Shown: positions 1 to 6,024 of the stretch, one piece after another
Layout: each line of letters begins with the position of its first letter
How positions within the stretch are numbered: the first letter of the stretch is position 1
Assembly: GCA_947479185.1 (NCBI GenBank)
Contig: CANJYY010000039.1
Span: 1-12,665 of the forward strand
Reading direction: 5' to 3'
From: Caulobacteraceae bacterium
GTDB taxonomy: Bacteria; Pseudomonadota; Alphaproteobacteria; Caulobacterales; Caulobacteraceae
DNA length: 12,665 bases
Program-made: the position numbers and the translations under genes
The notes under the pieces: model-generated
The model's database searches: none
Told to the model about the DNA's origin: nothing
What the model saw: the letters and a program-made list of their open reading frames with translations, nothing else

Positions 1-7
1 ATCGCCG

Positions 8-529
8 ATGCGAAGCGCGCGGCCTGACCGCCTGATCCGCAGCTGGCTGGAGACGCCGGTCGCGACGCTGCAGATCATCGTCGACCCGGACGATGTCCTG
101 CGGGTGCTCGATTTCGACAACGACAGCCCGCGCACCCGGCGGCTGATGGCCATCCACTACGGCGACGTTCCGGTGGTCGAGGGCGAGACGCCGCCGGCCA
201 TCCGCGTGGCGCTGGACCGCTACTTCGCCGGCGACATGGCGGCGCTGGCCGACATCCCCTGGCGGGTGGCCGGGACGGATTTCCAGCGGCAGGTCTGGCA
301 GGCCCTGACCGAAATTCCGGCTGGCGAGACCCGCACCTACAGCCAGCAGGCCGGCCGCATAGGCCGGCCGACAGCCGTGCGGGCCGTGGGCCTGGCCAAC
401 GGCGCCAATCCGGTGGGCATCGTCATTCCCTGCCACAGGGTGATCGGCTCGGGCGGGTCGCTGACCGGCTATGGCGGGGGCCTGGAGCGCAAGCGCTGGC
501 TGCTGGCGCATGAGGGGGTGCAAATCTGA
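8..529 (+). CDS. ogt: Methylated-DNA--[protein]-cysteine S-methyltransferase (O6-alkylguanine repair)
   Basis: This suicide repair enzyme moves the alkyl group from O6-alkylguanine or O4-alkylthymine in DNA to its own cysteine, in the cytoplasm. The C-terminal half (about residues 88-170) is the DNA-binding and active-site domain. It has the family signature IPCHRV with acceptor Cys142, preceded by the GETRTY stretch, an Arg at 125 in the helix-turn-helix, and NGANP at 131-135 (the Asn-hinge region). The family C-terminal GYGGGLERKRWLL is present. The N-terminal domain is short, as in Ogt, and there is no AraC-like Ada domain. The frame stays open to the window edge, so the true start may lie upstream; ATG at 8 gives 173 residues, normal for Ogt. 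The next gene is 223 bases away beyond a palindrome cluster, so no operon partner is visible downstream. Confidence 0.93.
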   Translation: MRSARPDRLIRSWLETPVATLQIIVDPDDVLRVLDFDNDSPRTRRLMAIHYGDVPVVEGETPPAIRVALDRYFAGDMAALADIPWRVAGTDFQRQVWQALTEIPAGETRTYSQQAGRIGRPTAVRAVGLANGANPVGIVIPCHRVIGSGGSLTGYGGGLERKRWLLAHEGVQI

Positions 530-530
530 C

Positions 531-690
531 GATGCTCCCCACGCGTGGGGAGCTGTCAGGCGGAGCCTGACTGAGGGGCAGACCCGGTGTTCTACGTGTG
601 AGTCAGAACGCAGCTATCCACCACCGCCAGCGCCGCCCCTCCACCACGCTCCGCGTGGTCCCCCTCCCCGCGACGCGGGGAGGATCTTCG
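531..690. repeat. Composite palindromic intergenic element
   Basis: Directly after the ogt stop are four strong dyads in 150 bases. They are a perfect 20-base palindrome at 534-553 (gctccccacg and its complement), a 7-base stem with 3-base loop at 555-571 (gtcaggc), a 7-base stem with 3-base loop at 643-659 (accacgc), and a 9-base stem with 3-base loop at 663-683 (cctccccgc). In addition gaggggc at 573-579 is complementary to gcccctc at 635-641, so the whole block is roughly symmetric about 607. The two outer hairpins resemble each other (ctcccc..cg / cg..ggggag). This is the architecture of a REP/BIME-type intergenic repeat. It could also end ogt transcription, though no T-run follows any stem. 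Copy number elsewhere in the genome cannot be seen here. Confidence 0.7.
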
Positions 691-705
691 GGGTTGCTCC
701 CGCCA

Positions 706-733
706 GCCTGCTGCCATCATGCTGTCAGCAGGC
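706..733. promoter_or_regulatory. Perfect dyad upstream of the YafY-type regulator
   Basis: gcctgctg at 706-713 and its exact complement cagcaggc at 726-733 are separated by 12 bases and end 19 bases before the regulator's ATG. The centre-to-centre spacing of about two helical turns suits a dimeric HTH protein. I infer a possible autoregulatory operator; a 5' hairpin is the alternative. Confidence 0.4.
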
Positions 734-752
734 CTCCGCTAGACCCCACGCC

Positions 753-1445
753 ATGAGACGCGCCGACCGCCTGTTCCAGATCATCCAGATCCTGCGCCGC
801 GGGCGCGGGCCGGTGACGGCCGAGGCCATGGCCGTGGAACTGGAGACTTCCAAGCGGACCCTCTATCGCGACATCGCCGACCTGATGGCCCAGCGGGTGC
901 CGATCCGCGGCGAGGCCGGCGTGGGCTATGTGCTGGAGGGCGGCTTCGACCTGCCGCCGCTGATGCTGACGGCCGACGAGATCGAGGCGGCGGTGCTCGG
1001 CGCCCAGTGGGTGGCCAGCCGGGGCGATCCGGCCCTGTCGCGGGCGGCGCTCGATCTTGTGGCCAAGATCAGCGCGGCGGTGCCCGAGCGGCTGCGGCCT
1101 TTGATCCTCGACCCCAGCACCCGTTCGGCGCCGAGCAACTGGCACCGGCCCGATGGCCTCGACATGGCGCGGGTGCGGGCCTCGATCCACGCGGGGCTCA
1201 AGCTGCAGCTGCACTATCGCGACGAACAGGCGCGCGAGACGCACCGGACCATCTGGCCGGTGGCCGTCGGCTACATGGACGCGGTGCGGCTGCTGATCGG
1301 CTGGTGCGAGCTGCGCGGGGACTTCCGCAGCTTCCGCACCGACCGGGTGGTTGATGCAGCCTTTCTCGACGAGCGCTATCCAGAGCGGCCGACGATCCTG
1401 CGGGCGAAGTGGCGCAAGACCCTGGGCAAGCCGAAGGCTGCGTGA
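753..1445 (+). CDS. YafY-family HTH/WYL-domain transcriptional regulator
   Basis: This is a predicted DNA-binding regulator of 230 residues, the usual size for the YafY/PaaX-like WYL family. Residues 1-60 form a DeoR-type winged helix: it opens MRRADRLFQIIQIL, has the recognition segment TSKRTLYRDIADL at about 32-44, and a wing around GEAGVGYVL. A linker rich in leucine follows (65-120). Residues 135-203 form a WYL-type ligand-sensing domain with WPVAVGY and the family ending FRSFRTDRV; the WYL triplet itself is degenerate. The reading frame extends upstream to 471, but those codons run through the end of ogt and the palindrome cluster, so the ATG at 753, where homology begins, is chosen. The ligand and targets are unknown. 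WYL domains in other proteins bind nucleic acid or small molecules; nothing here decides which. Confidence 0.88.
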   Translation: MRRADRLFQIIQILRRGRGPVTAEAMAVELETSKRTLYRDIADLMAQRVPIRGEAGVGYVLEGGFDLPPLMLTADEIEAAVLGAQWVASRGDPALSRAALDLVAKISAAVPERLRPLILDPSTRSAPSNWHRPDGLDMARVRASIHAGLKLQLHYRDEQARETHRTIWPVAVGYMDAVRLLIGWCELRGDFRSFRTDRVVDAAFLDERYPERPTILRAKWRKTLGKPKAA

Positions 1446-1503
1446 GAGACCCATTCGGGAGCTCACTGATGAGAGTCGCCCCTTGGCCTTGATGGAATGG
1501 TGC

Positions 1504-1595
1504 GCTCCGATCGGCGGGCCTGGTCAAGGACGACCCCTGCGGGGTCGCCGCTGCGCGGCCGCAGAGCGGTCCTTGAGCAGGACCGCCGACGGAGC
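1504..1595. repeat. Long imperfect inverted repeat with a two-hairpin head
   Basis: 1504-1517 pairs with 1583-1595 (13 pairs, one bulged base). After a single mismatch, 1519-1522 pairs with 1578-1581. After a second mismatch, 1524-1531 (tcaaggac) pairs with 1569-1576 (gtccttga). Inside this roughly 25-pair stem sit two hairpins: 1532-1546 (gacccc, loop tgc, ggggtc) and 1551-1564 (ctgcg, loop cggc, cgcag). A competing local hairpin, 1566-1586 (gcggtcct, 5-base loop, aggaccgc), is mutually exclusive with the long stem. The element lies between convergent genes. It could be a mobile palindromic repeat, a bidirectional terminator or a structured RNA; no T-run is present on either side. I cannot assign it to a known family. 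Confidence 0.7.
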
Positions 1596-1650
1596 AAGAC
1601 TGGCCTTCAAAACATCGGGGCGGGTCCGCCGCGCGGATCAACGATACGCG

Positions 1651-2097
1651 CTACCGCCAGCTCATCCCGGCCGCGATGACCGAGCCGTCGCGCAGGGCGC
1701 GGCCGAGCGGCACGCCGTCAACCGCGCAGACGGCGACGACCTGGCGGTCGGCGTCGAGCTCGGTCCGGCACTCCGCCATCTTCGCGAAGGCCGCGGCCAT
1801 CATCACGCGCTTCGGGTCCGCCTCCGCGCGGTTCGACACGCGGCGGATCGGCGAGGCGGCCGGCGCGTCGGCCAGTCGCAGGCGGATCCACGCGTCGGGC
1901 GCATAGCCGAGCGCCACGCAGATGGTCTCGCCGTCGATGACATGCAGCACCGGACCGCGAATGTGGACCCCGGCCACCGGACGGGGGCCGCTGCAGGGTT
2001 CGGCGGGCGCGGCCGTCGCCGGTCCGGCGGCGGCGCACAGAGACAGGCCGGCGGCGAAGAGAGCCGAACCGATCCAGGTCTGAAGGTGATGCGCCAT
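1651..2097 (-). CDS. Secreted staphylococcal-nuclease-like (SNase fold) protein, probably catalytically altered
   Basis: This 148-residue protein has an N-terminal signal peptide (hydrophobic 9-25, likely cleavage near ATA-A at 27-30; the Cys at 21 is not in a proper lipobox). The rest resembles the thermonuclease OB-fold. Residues 50-61 read like the IDGDT strand (IDGET here), 71-79 like the RLxxxDxPE strand, and 117-144 like the strand carrying the second catalytic Arg and the last helix. Against the S. aureus enzyme, R35 matches Arg72, D40 matches Asp77 and R87 matches Arg118. The general-base Glu43 position is Ala80 and metal ligand Asp21 is Glu57. Nuclease activity is therefore doubtful; a binding role is possible. 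It is last of the five minus-strand genes, 34 bases after rsuA, with GGAG about 11 bases before the ATG. The family assignment rests on motif reading only. Confidence 0.68.
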   Translation of the reverse strand: MAHHLQTWIGSALFAAGLSLCAAAGPATAAPAEPCSGPRPVAGVHIRGPVLHVIDGETICVALGYAPDAWIRLRLADAPAASPIRRVSNRAEADPKRVMMAAAFAKMAECRTELDADRQVVAVCAVDGVPLGRALRDGSVIAAGMSWR

Positions 2098-2131
2098 GAG
2101 ACGGTAATCTCCGGCCGGCGCGAAAGTTCCG

Positions 2132-2866
2132 TCAGGCGAAGACGGCGGCGATGTCGGCGTCGGTCATCAGGCGGAAAGTCCCGGCTTCCAGATCGGCCGG
2201 CAGGGTCAGGCCGCCGACGCTCTCGCGGTGCAGGGCCGTGACGTGGTTGCCCATGGCCGCGAACATCCGCCGGACTTGATGATAGCGGCCCTCGCTGAGC
2301 GTCAGCAGCGCCTCGGTCGGGGACAGGGTCTCCATCACCGCCGGCAGCAGGGGCTTGGTCTCGCCGTCGAGCATCAGCCCGCCTTCGGCGAAGGTCGCCT
2401 CCTCGTCACCGCGCAGGGGCCGGTCGAGCGTCACGCGGTAGCGCTTGGCAACGTGGCTCTTGGGCGAGATCACCCGGTGCAGCAGGGCGCCGTCGTCGGT
2501 CAGCAGCAGCAGGCCCGACGTCTCCTTGTCCAGCCGGCCGATGGTCGAGATGGCCGGTTCGCGCATGCGCCAGCGCGTCGGCAGCAGGTCATAGACCAGC
2601 GGCCCGGCCTCCTTGTGCGAACAGGTCGTTCCCAGCGGCTTGTGCAGCATCAGGGCGATGCCCGGCGGCGGGTCGATCGGCTTGCCGTCGAGCTTCAGCC
2701 GGTCGGGCAGGTCGCGGGTCACCGGCACATGCTTGTCGGCGTCACGGAACGGTTCGCCGTCGAAGGTGACCCGGCCGTTCTTCGCCAGGGCCTGCATCTC
2801 GCGCCGCGAGCCGTAGCCGAGGTTGGCCAGCAGCCGGTCGAGTCGCAGGGTCGGCGTCTTGCTCAC
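2132..2866 (-). CDS. rsuA: 16S rRNA pseudouridine synthase RsuA family
   Basis: RsuA makes pseudouridine 516 in 16S rRNA during small-subunit assembly. The 244-residue protein has an N-terminal S4 RNA-binding domain (about 6-50, LRLDRLLANLGYGSRRE...) and a catalytic domain with GRLDKETSGLLLLTDDG at 110-126, in which Asp113 is the predicted catalytic residue. It also has the family KRYRVTL strand and the C-terminal SEGRYHQVRRMFAAMGNHV block. That block and the following LHRE-VGG-L-ADL segment are very close to E. coli RsuA, which favours RsuA over RluB, RluE or RluF, though substrate cannot be settled by eye. The start is GTG at 2866, overlapping the upstream rsmC-like stop by four bases (GTGA), which suggests translational coupling of two 16S rRNA modification enzymes. 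Confidence 0.9.
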   Translation of the reverse strand: MSKTPTLRLDRLLANLGYGSRREMQALAKNGRVTFDGEPFRDADKHVPVTRDLPDRLKLDGKPIDPPPGIALMLHKPLGTTCSHKEAGPLVYDLLPTRWRMREPAISTIGRLDKETSGLLLLTDDGALLHRVISPKSHVAKRYRVTLDRPLRGDEEATFAEGGLMLDGETKPLLPAVMETLSPTEALLTLSEGRYHQVRRMFAAMGNHVTALHRESVGGLTLPADLEAGTFRLMTDADIAAVFA

Positions 2867-3783
2867 CGACGGGCCTCGAAGATCTTGTAGCCGCCGGTGT
2901 CGACGCGCGGCGTGACGACCTTGAACACCTCGGCCAGCACCCGCTCGTAGGGCAGGTGCCGGTTGGCGACGAGCCAGAGCGTGCCGCTGCGCCGCAGCGT
3001 ATTGGCGGCCTGGCGGATGAAGGTCTGGCCCAGCTGCTTGTCCTCGGTCCCGCCATCGTGGAACGGCGGGTTCATGACCACGAAGTCGAGGCTGCCCGGC
3101 TCGATGCCGGCGCTGCGGACGTCGGTCCAGGCGAAGCTCGCGCGGGGATCCTCGATGTTACGGCGGGCGGCCTCGATGGCCCGGCGGTCGAGATCGATCA
3201 GCAACAGGCTCTCGACCTTCGGCGCGGCCAGCACGGCCTTCGCCAGAACCCCGACGCCACAGCCGAAGTCGGCGCCCTTGCCGGCCATCGGCGGCAGGGT
3301 CTTGGCCAGCAGGGCGCTGCCCGGATCGATGCGGTCCCAGCTGAACACGCCCGGCTGGGTCCAGCCGTCGACGGCCTCGACGAAGCGCGGGGCGCCCTCG
3401 GCGATGGCGTCGTCCAGGCCCGTCGGCGCCTCCGGCCTGCGGACAACACAGATGCGGTGGTGCCGGCGGGAGTCCTCGTTGACCAGGCAGCCGAAGGCTT
3501 CCAGCTCCTTCTTCAGCCGCGAGCCGCCCTTGTCCTTGGGCGCGGCGATGGTCAGCCGGCCGCCGGGGGCGAGGGCCTTGAGGCCCAGCGCCACGGCGTA
3601 GCGCCGCTCCACCGTGCCCGGCGGGGCGAGCAGGGTCAGACTGGCCAGCGCGCCCTCGGCGAGGTCCTCGAGGTTCCCCGCGCCGGGAACCAGCGGCGAG
3701 AACTGGGTGGCGCCGGCGGGCGCTTCGGCCACCTCGCGCGGCGGGGCGCCATAGACGCCATGGAGTTCGGTTTGATCGGTCAC
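2863..3783 (-). CDS. rsmC: RsmC-like 16S rRNA (guanine-N2) methyltransferase
   Basis: RsmC uses S-adenosylmethionine to methylate N2 of G1207 in 16S rRNA of the 30S subunit. This 306-residue protein has the two-domain layout of the family. A degenerate N-terminal methyltransferase-like half (about 35-120, RYAVALGLKALAPGG..) is followed by an active C-terminal half with SAM motif DFGCGVGVL at 172-180, acidic motif LLLIDLDRRAIEAARRN at about 193-209, and the catalytic NPPF at 238-241 followed by His242, typical of N2-guanine methyltransferases. It is slightly shorter than E. coli RsmC. The related RlmG acts on 23S rRNA and cannot be excluded. The start is GTG at 3783 with AGGGA upstream. It lies 21 bases after the Gre-family gene and overlaps rsuA by four bases. 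Confidence 0.85.
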   Translation of the reverse strand: MTDQTELHGVYGAPPREVAEAPAGATQFSPLVPGAGNLEDLAEGALASLTLLAPPGTVERRYAVALGLKALAPGGRLTIAAPKDKGGSRLKKELEAFGCLVNEDSRRHHRICVVRRPEAPTGLDDAIAEGAPRFVEAVDGWTQPGVFSWDRIDPGSALLAKTLPPMAGKGADFGCGVGVLAKAVLAAPKVESLLLIDLDRRAIEAARRNIEDPRASFAWTDVRSAGIEPGSLDFVVMNPPFHDGGTEDKQLGQTFIRQAANTLRRSGTLWLVANRHLPYERVLAEVFKVVTPRVDTGGYKIFEARR

Positions 3784-3804
3784 GGCGTCCCTATAGCGGG
3801 CCGT

Positions 3805-4284
3805 TCACCCGATGGCGACGATCTCGACTGATTGACCGGCGACGACGGCCTCGTCGCCGAGCCGCTTGCCGAGCAGCGCCTGGCCCAGCGGCGAGATCCA
3901 CGACACGCTGCCCTTCGCCGGATCGGCTTCGTCCTCGCCGACGATGCGCCAGGTCTGGCGGCGGCCGTCCTCGCGTTCGATGGTCACCGCCTCGCCGAAC
4001 CGCACCGTGCCGTCCGCCTCGCCGGCCTCGACCAGCTGGGCGCTGCCGCGCCGTGACGACCAGTAGCGCAGGTCGCGTGTGGCGCGGGCCATGGCCGTGC
4101 GGTCGGCGCTGACATCGCCGCCGGACTTGGCGGTGGTCATCGCCGCGCGGGCCTCCGCCAGCGCCGCCTCGATCAGGGCCAGGCCCTGCGGCGTGACCAT
4201 GTTGGGATGTGACGACACCGGCCGGTCCGGCAGGTTGGCCGCGACCGACTCGTAGTCCTCTTCCTTGGTGAAGGCGACGCTCAT
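3805..4284 (-). CDS. GreA/GreB-family transcription elongation factor with altered coiled-coil tip
   Basis: Gre factors enter the secondary channel of RNA polymerase and stimulate cleavage of backtracked RNA. At 159 residues this is the normal Gre size. Residues 29-85 correspond to the N-terminal coiled coil (MVTPQGLALIEAALAEAR...), and 95-159 to the FKBP-like C-terminal domain, with the family IVGEDEADPAKGSVSWISPLGQALLGKRLGDEAVV. The N-terminal 28 residues are an extension. At the tip, where GreA/GreB carry GDxSENAEY with two acidic residues needed for cleavage, this protein has GGDVSADRTAM at 55-65: the first Asp is kept (57) but the Glu is replaced by Ala60. Cleavage activity is uncertain, and the protein may act as an anti-Gre or divergent Gre. 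The ATG at 4284 is 4 bases from the LysR stop, with GAGG inside the LysR 3' end. Confidence 0.83.
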   Translation of the reverse strand: MSVAFTKEEDYESVAANLPDRPVSSHPNMVTPQGLALIEAALAEARAAMTTAKSGGDVSADRTAMARATRDLRYWSSRRGSAQLVEAGEADGTVRFGEAVTIEREDGRRQTWRIVGEDEADPAKGSVSWISPLGQALLGKRLGDEAVVAGQSVEIVAIG

Positions 4285-4288
4285 GGCC

Positions 4289-5209
4289 TCAGCCTAGCGG
4301 ATAACCGGCGCCGGCGGGGCCCGAACTTGAAGACAGCGCTTCGGCCAGCAGATCGAAGACGACGCGGATGCGGCGACTGGTCAGCAGTTCGCGATGGGTC
4401 ACCAGCCAGAACGGGAGCGGAAACCGGAATTCCGGCAGCACGCATTCGATGCCGGGGACGATGGCGGCGAACTCCTTCGGCATGATCGCGATGCCGAGCC
4501 CCTGCTTCACCGTCTCCAGCACCACGGCCGAGTTGTCGGTCACGATCGGGAAATTGCGCCGGGTGAGCGGCAGGCCCATCGCGGTCAGGCCCTGCAGCAA
4601 CCTCTCGACGGGCGCGAACCCGATGAAGGCGGCGTCCGACAGATCGGCCGCGCAGTCCGGCCGGCCGTGCTCGTCGAGGTAGGCGGTCGAGGCATAGAGG
4701 TGGGCTGAGGTTTCCCGCACGAGCCTGGCGATCAGCTCGGGCTGATCGGGTCGCACATGCCGGATGGCGATGTCGGCTTCGCGCTGGCGCAGATCGCGGA
4801 CGTCGTTGGAGGCCAGCACCTCCACCTCGATCCCCGGCTCCATCGCCCTGAGCCGCTTGAGGACGGCGGGCAGCCAGTAGGCCGACACCGCGTCGCTGGC
4901 CGTGATCGTCACCAGGCCTTCGATGGCCTGGGCCTGGCCAGAGGCCGCCAGGGAGATCTGGGCCGCCGCCTCGCCCATTCCCCGGAAGTGCTCCAGCAGC
5001 TGAATCCCCGACGGAGAGAGGGACAGCGACCGCCCGACCCGCTCGAACAGCGTCACCCCGAGATCCGCCTCAAGCGCGGCGACCTGCCGGCTGAGCGTCG
5101 GCTGGGTCACCCGCAACGCCCGCGCCGCCGCGGACAGCGAGCCGGCCTCGACCGTGGCGAGGAAGGCGCGCGCCTGATTCCAGTCAAAGGAGACCGACTG
5201 CCAATTCAT
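4289..5209 (-). CDS. LysR-family transcriptional regulator
   Basis: This is a predicted DNA-binding regulator of 306 residues, the normal LysR length. An N-terminal winged helix-turn-helix (about 8-67, DWNQARAFLATVEAGSLSAAARALRVTQPTLSRQVAALE) is followed by a linker helix and a periplasmic-binding-protein-like effector domain (about 90-295). The latter has the typical TITASDAVSAYWLP opening and IRHVRPDQPELIARLV. The frame continues upstream to a TTG at 5275 and an ATG at 5245. Those codons run through an AT-rich, palindromic stretch that looks like promoter DNA, and LysR homology starts right after the ATG at 5209, so 5209 is preferred. No clear Shine-Dalgarno precedes it. It is divergent from the DUF2306 gene, a likely target, and sits at the head of a tight minus-strand gene run. 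The effector is unknown. Confidence 0.88.
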   Translation of the reverse strand: MNWQSVSFDWNQARAFLATVEAGSLSAAARALRVTQPTLSRQVAALEADLGVTLFERVGRSLSLSPSGIQLLEHFRGMGEAAAQISLAASGQAQAIEGLVTITASDAVSAYWLPAVLKRLRAMEPGIEVEVLASNDVRDLRQREADIAIRHVRPDQPELIARLVRETSAHLYASTAYLDEHGRPDCAADLSDAAFIGFAPVERLLQGLTAMGLPLTRRNFPIVTDNSAVVLETVKQGLGIAIMPKEFAAIVPGIECVLPEFRFPLPFWLVTHRELLTSRRIRVVFDLLAEALSSSSGPAGAGYPLG

Positions 5210-5211
5210 GC

Positions 5212-5223
5212 ATATACGTATAT
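5212..5223. promoter_or_regulatory. AT-rich perfect palindrome between LysR gene and DUF2306 gene
   Basis: atatac followed by gtatat forms a perfect 12-base palindrome in otherwise GC-rich DNA, just before the preferred LysR start. It could be an autoregulatory site or -10-like DNA. A TATAAG hexamer at 5262-5267 is a possible -10 for the divergent gene, without a convincing -35. The function is inferred from position only. Confidence 0.4.
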
Positions 5224-5297
5224 AGAGACTTGAATTTTCCGCCATTCCTATCGGCTCGACGTATAAGTACTCCAAGCTCCCTCACGGAGCCGGACGC

Positions 5298-5975
5298 ATG
5301 TCGAAGTCAATGTCACCCGCTGGAAGGGCCTGGATCGCGCCGGCCCTGCTCCTGGCGCTCGCGGTCGTCCCCGTCGCGGCGGGCGTCGCCCGGCTGGTCT
5401 GGCTTGGCGCCGGGGAGATCCGGCCGGACAGCGCCCGGTTCGCCGCCGCGCCGGCGCCGCTCGTGCTGCACATTCTCAGCATCTTCGCCTTCAGCCTCCT
5501 GGGCCCCTTCCAGTTCGCCGCCGGGGGGCGTGGCCGCCGACCCGCCTGGCATCGCGCCGCCGGACGCGCCATGGCGCTCGCCGGCCTGGTCGCGGCGGGC
5601 ACGGGCCTCTGGATGACCCAGGTCTATCCGCCCGGGGTGAACGACGGAGACCTGCTCCACGGCCTGCGCCTCGTGTTTGGTTCGGCCATGGCCGCGTCGC
5701 TGCTGCTGGGGCTGGACGCTGTCCGCCGCCGCGACTTCGCCCGGCACCGCGACTGGATGATGCGGGCCTATGCGATCGGCATGGGGGCCGGCACGCAGGT
5801 GATCGTCTACATCCCCTGGCTCCTGCTCGTGGGGCCGGTGGACGAACGCTCCCGGGCCCTGCTGATGGGCGCCGGCTGGGCGATCAACCTCGTCGTCGCG
5901 GAAGGGATCATTCGCCAGCGGCGAGGCCGGGCGACCACGCCCGCGTCAGGCGTGAATCTCGCCTCGGGCGCTTGA
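5298..5975 (+). CDS. DUF2306 family integral membrane protein
   Basis: This 225-residue inner-membrane protein has about six hydrophobic segments (roughly 12-35, 52-74, 88-107, 120-141, 157-179, 186-204). It shows the DUF2306 pattern of histidines near membrane faces: His58, His85-Arg86 before a Gly, His121, and His150-Arg151 followed by DWMMRAYA. Such paired His in hydrophobic helices recall heme- or quinone-linked membrane proteins, but the biochemical role of DUF2306 is not established and none is claimed here. The start at 5298 is an ATG; a second ATG lies four codons on. The gene is divergent from the LysR regulator with an 88-base shared control region, which suggests LysR control. The following SDR gene begins 49 bases after the stop. 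Confidence 0.8.
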   Translation: MSKSMSPAGRAWIAPALLLALAVVPVAAGVARLVWLGAGEIRPDSARFAAAPAPLVLHILSIFAFSLLGPFQFAAGGRGRRPAWHRAAGRAMALAGLVAAGTGLWMTQVYPPGVNDGDLLHGLRLVFGSAMAASLLLGLDAVRRRDFARHRDWMMRAYAIGMGAGTQVIVYIPWLLLVGPVDERSRALLMGAGWAINLVVAEGIIRQRRGRATTPASGVNLASGA

Positions 5976-6024
5976 CCGCCCTACCGTAAGGCGGACCTTT
6001 CTGGCGCAAACAGGGAGAACCGCC

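Noticed and set aside
471..752. In-frame N-terminal extension of the YafY-type regulator
   Set aside because: The codons overlap the end of ogt and run through the palindrome cluster; the family homology begins at the ATG at 753.
1504..1595. A tRNA or tRNA-like gene in the multi-stem element
   Set aside because: There is no T-loop GTTCRA motif, no anticodon arm of the right size and no CCA end; the stem lengths do not fit a cloverleaf.
1484..1607. tggcctt copies as target-site duplications of an inserted element
   Set aside because: The copies lie 13 and 5 bases away from the ends of the inverted repeat, so they do not flank it cleanly; chance is possible.
2228..3831. Several plus-strand open frames opposite the rsuA and rsmC genes
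   Set aside because: They are low-complexity shadows in GC-rich sequence, without domains or ribosome-binding sites.
5976..5994. ccgcc/ggcgg hairpin after the DUF2306 gene as a terminator
   Set aside because: The stem has only 5 pairs with a 9-base loop and a short mixed pyrimidine tail; too weak to call.
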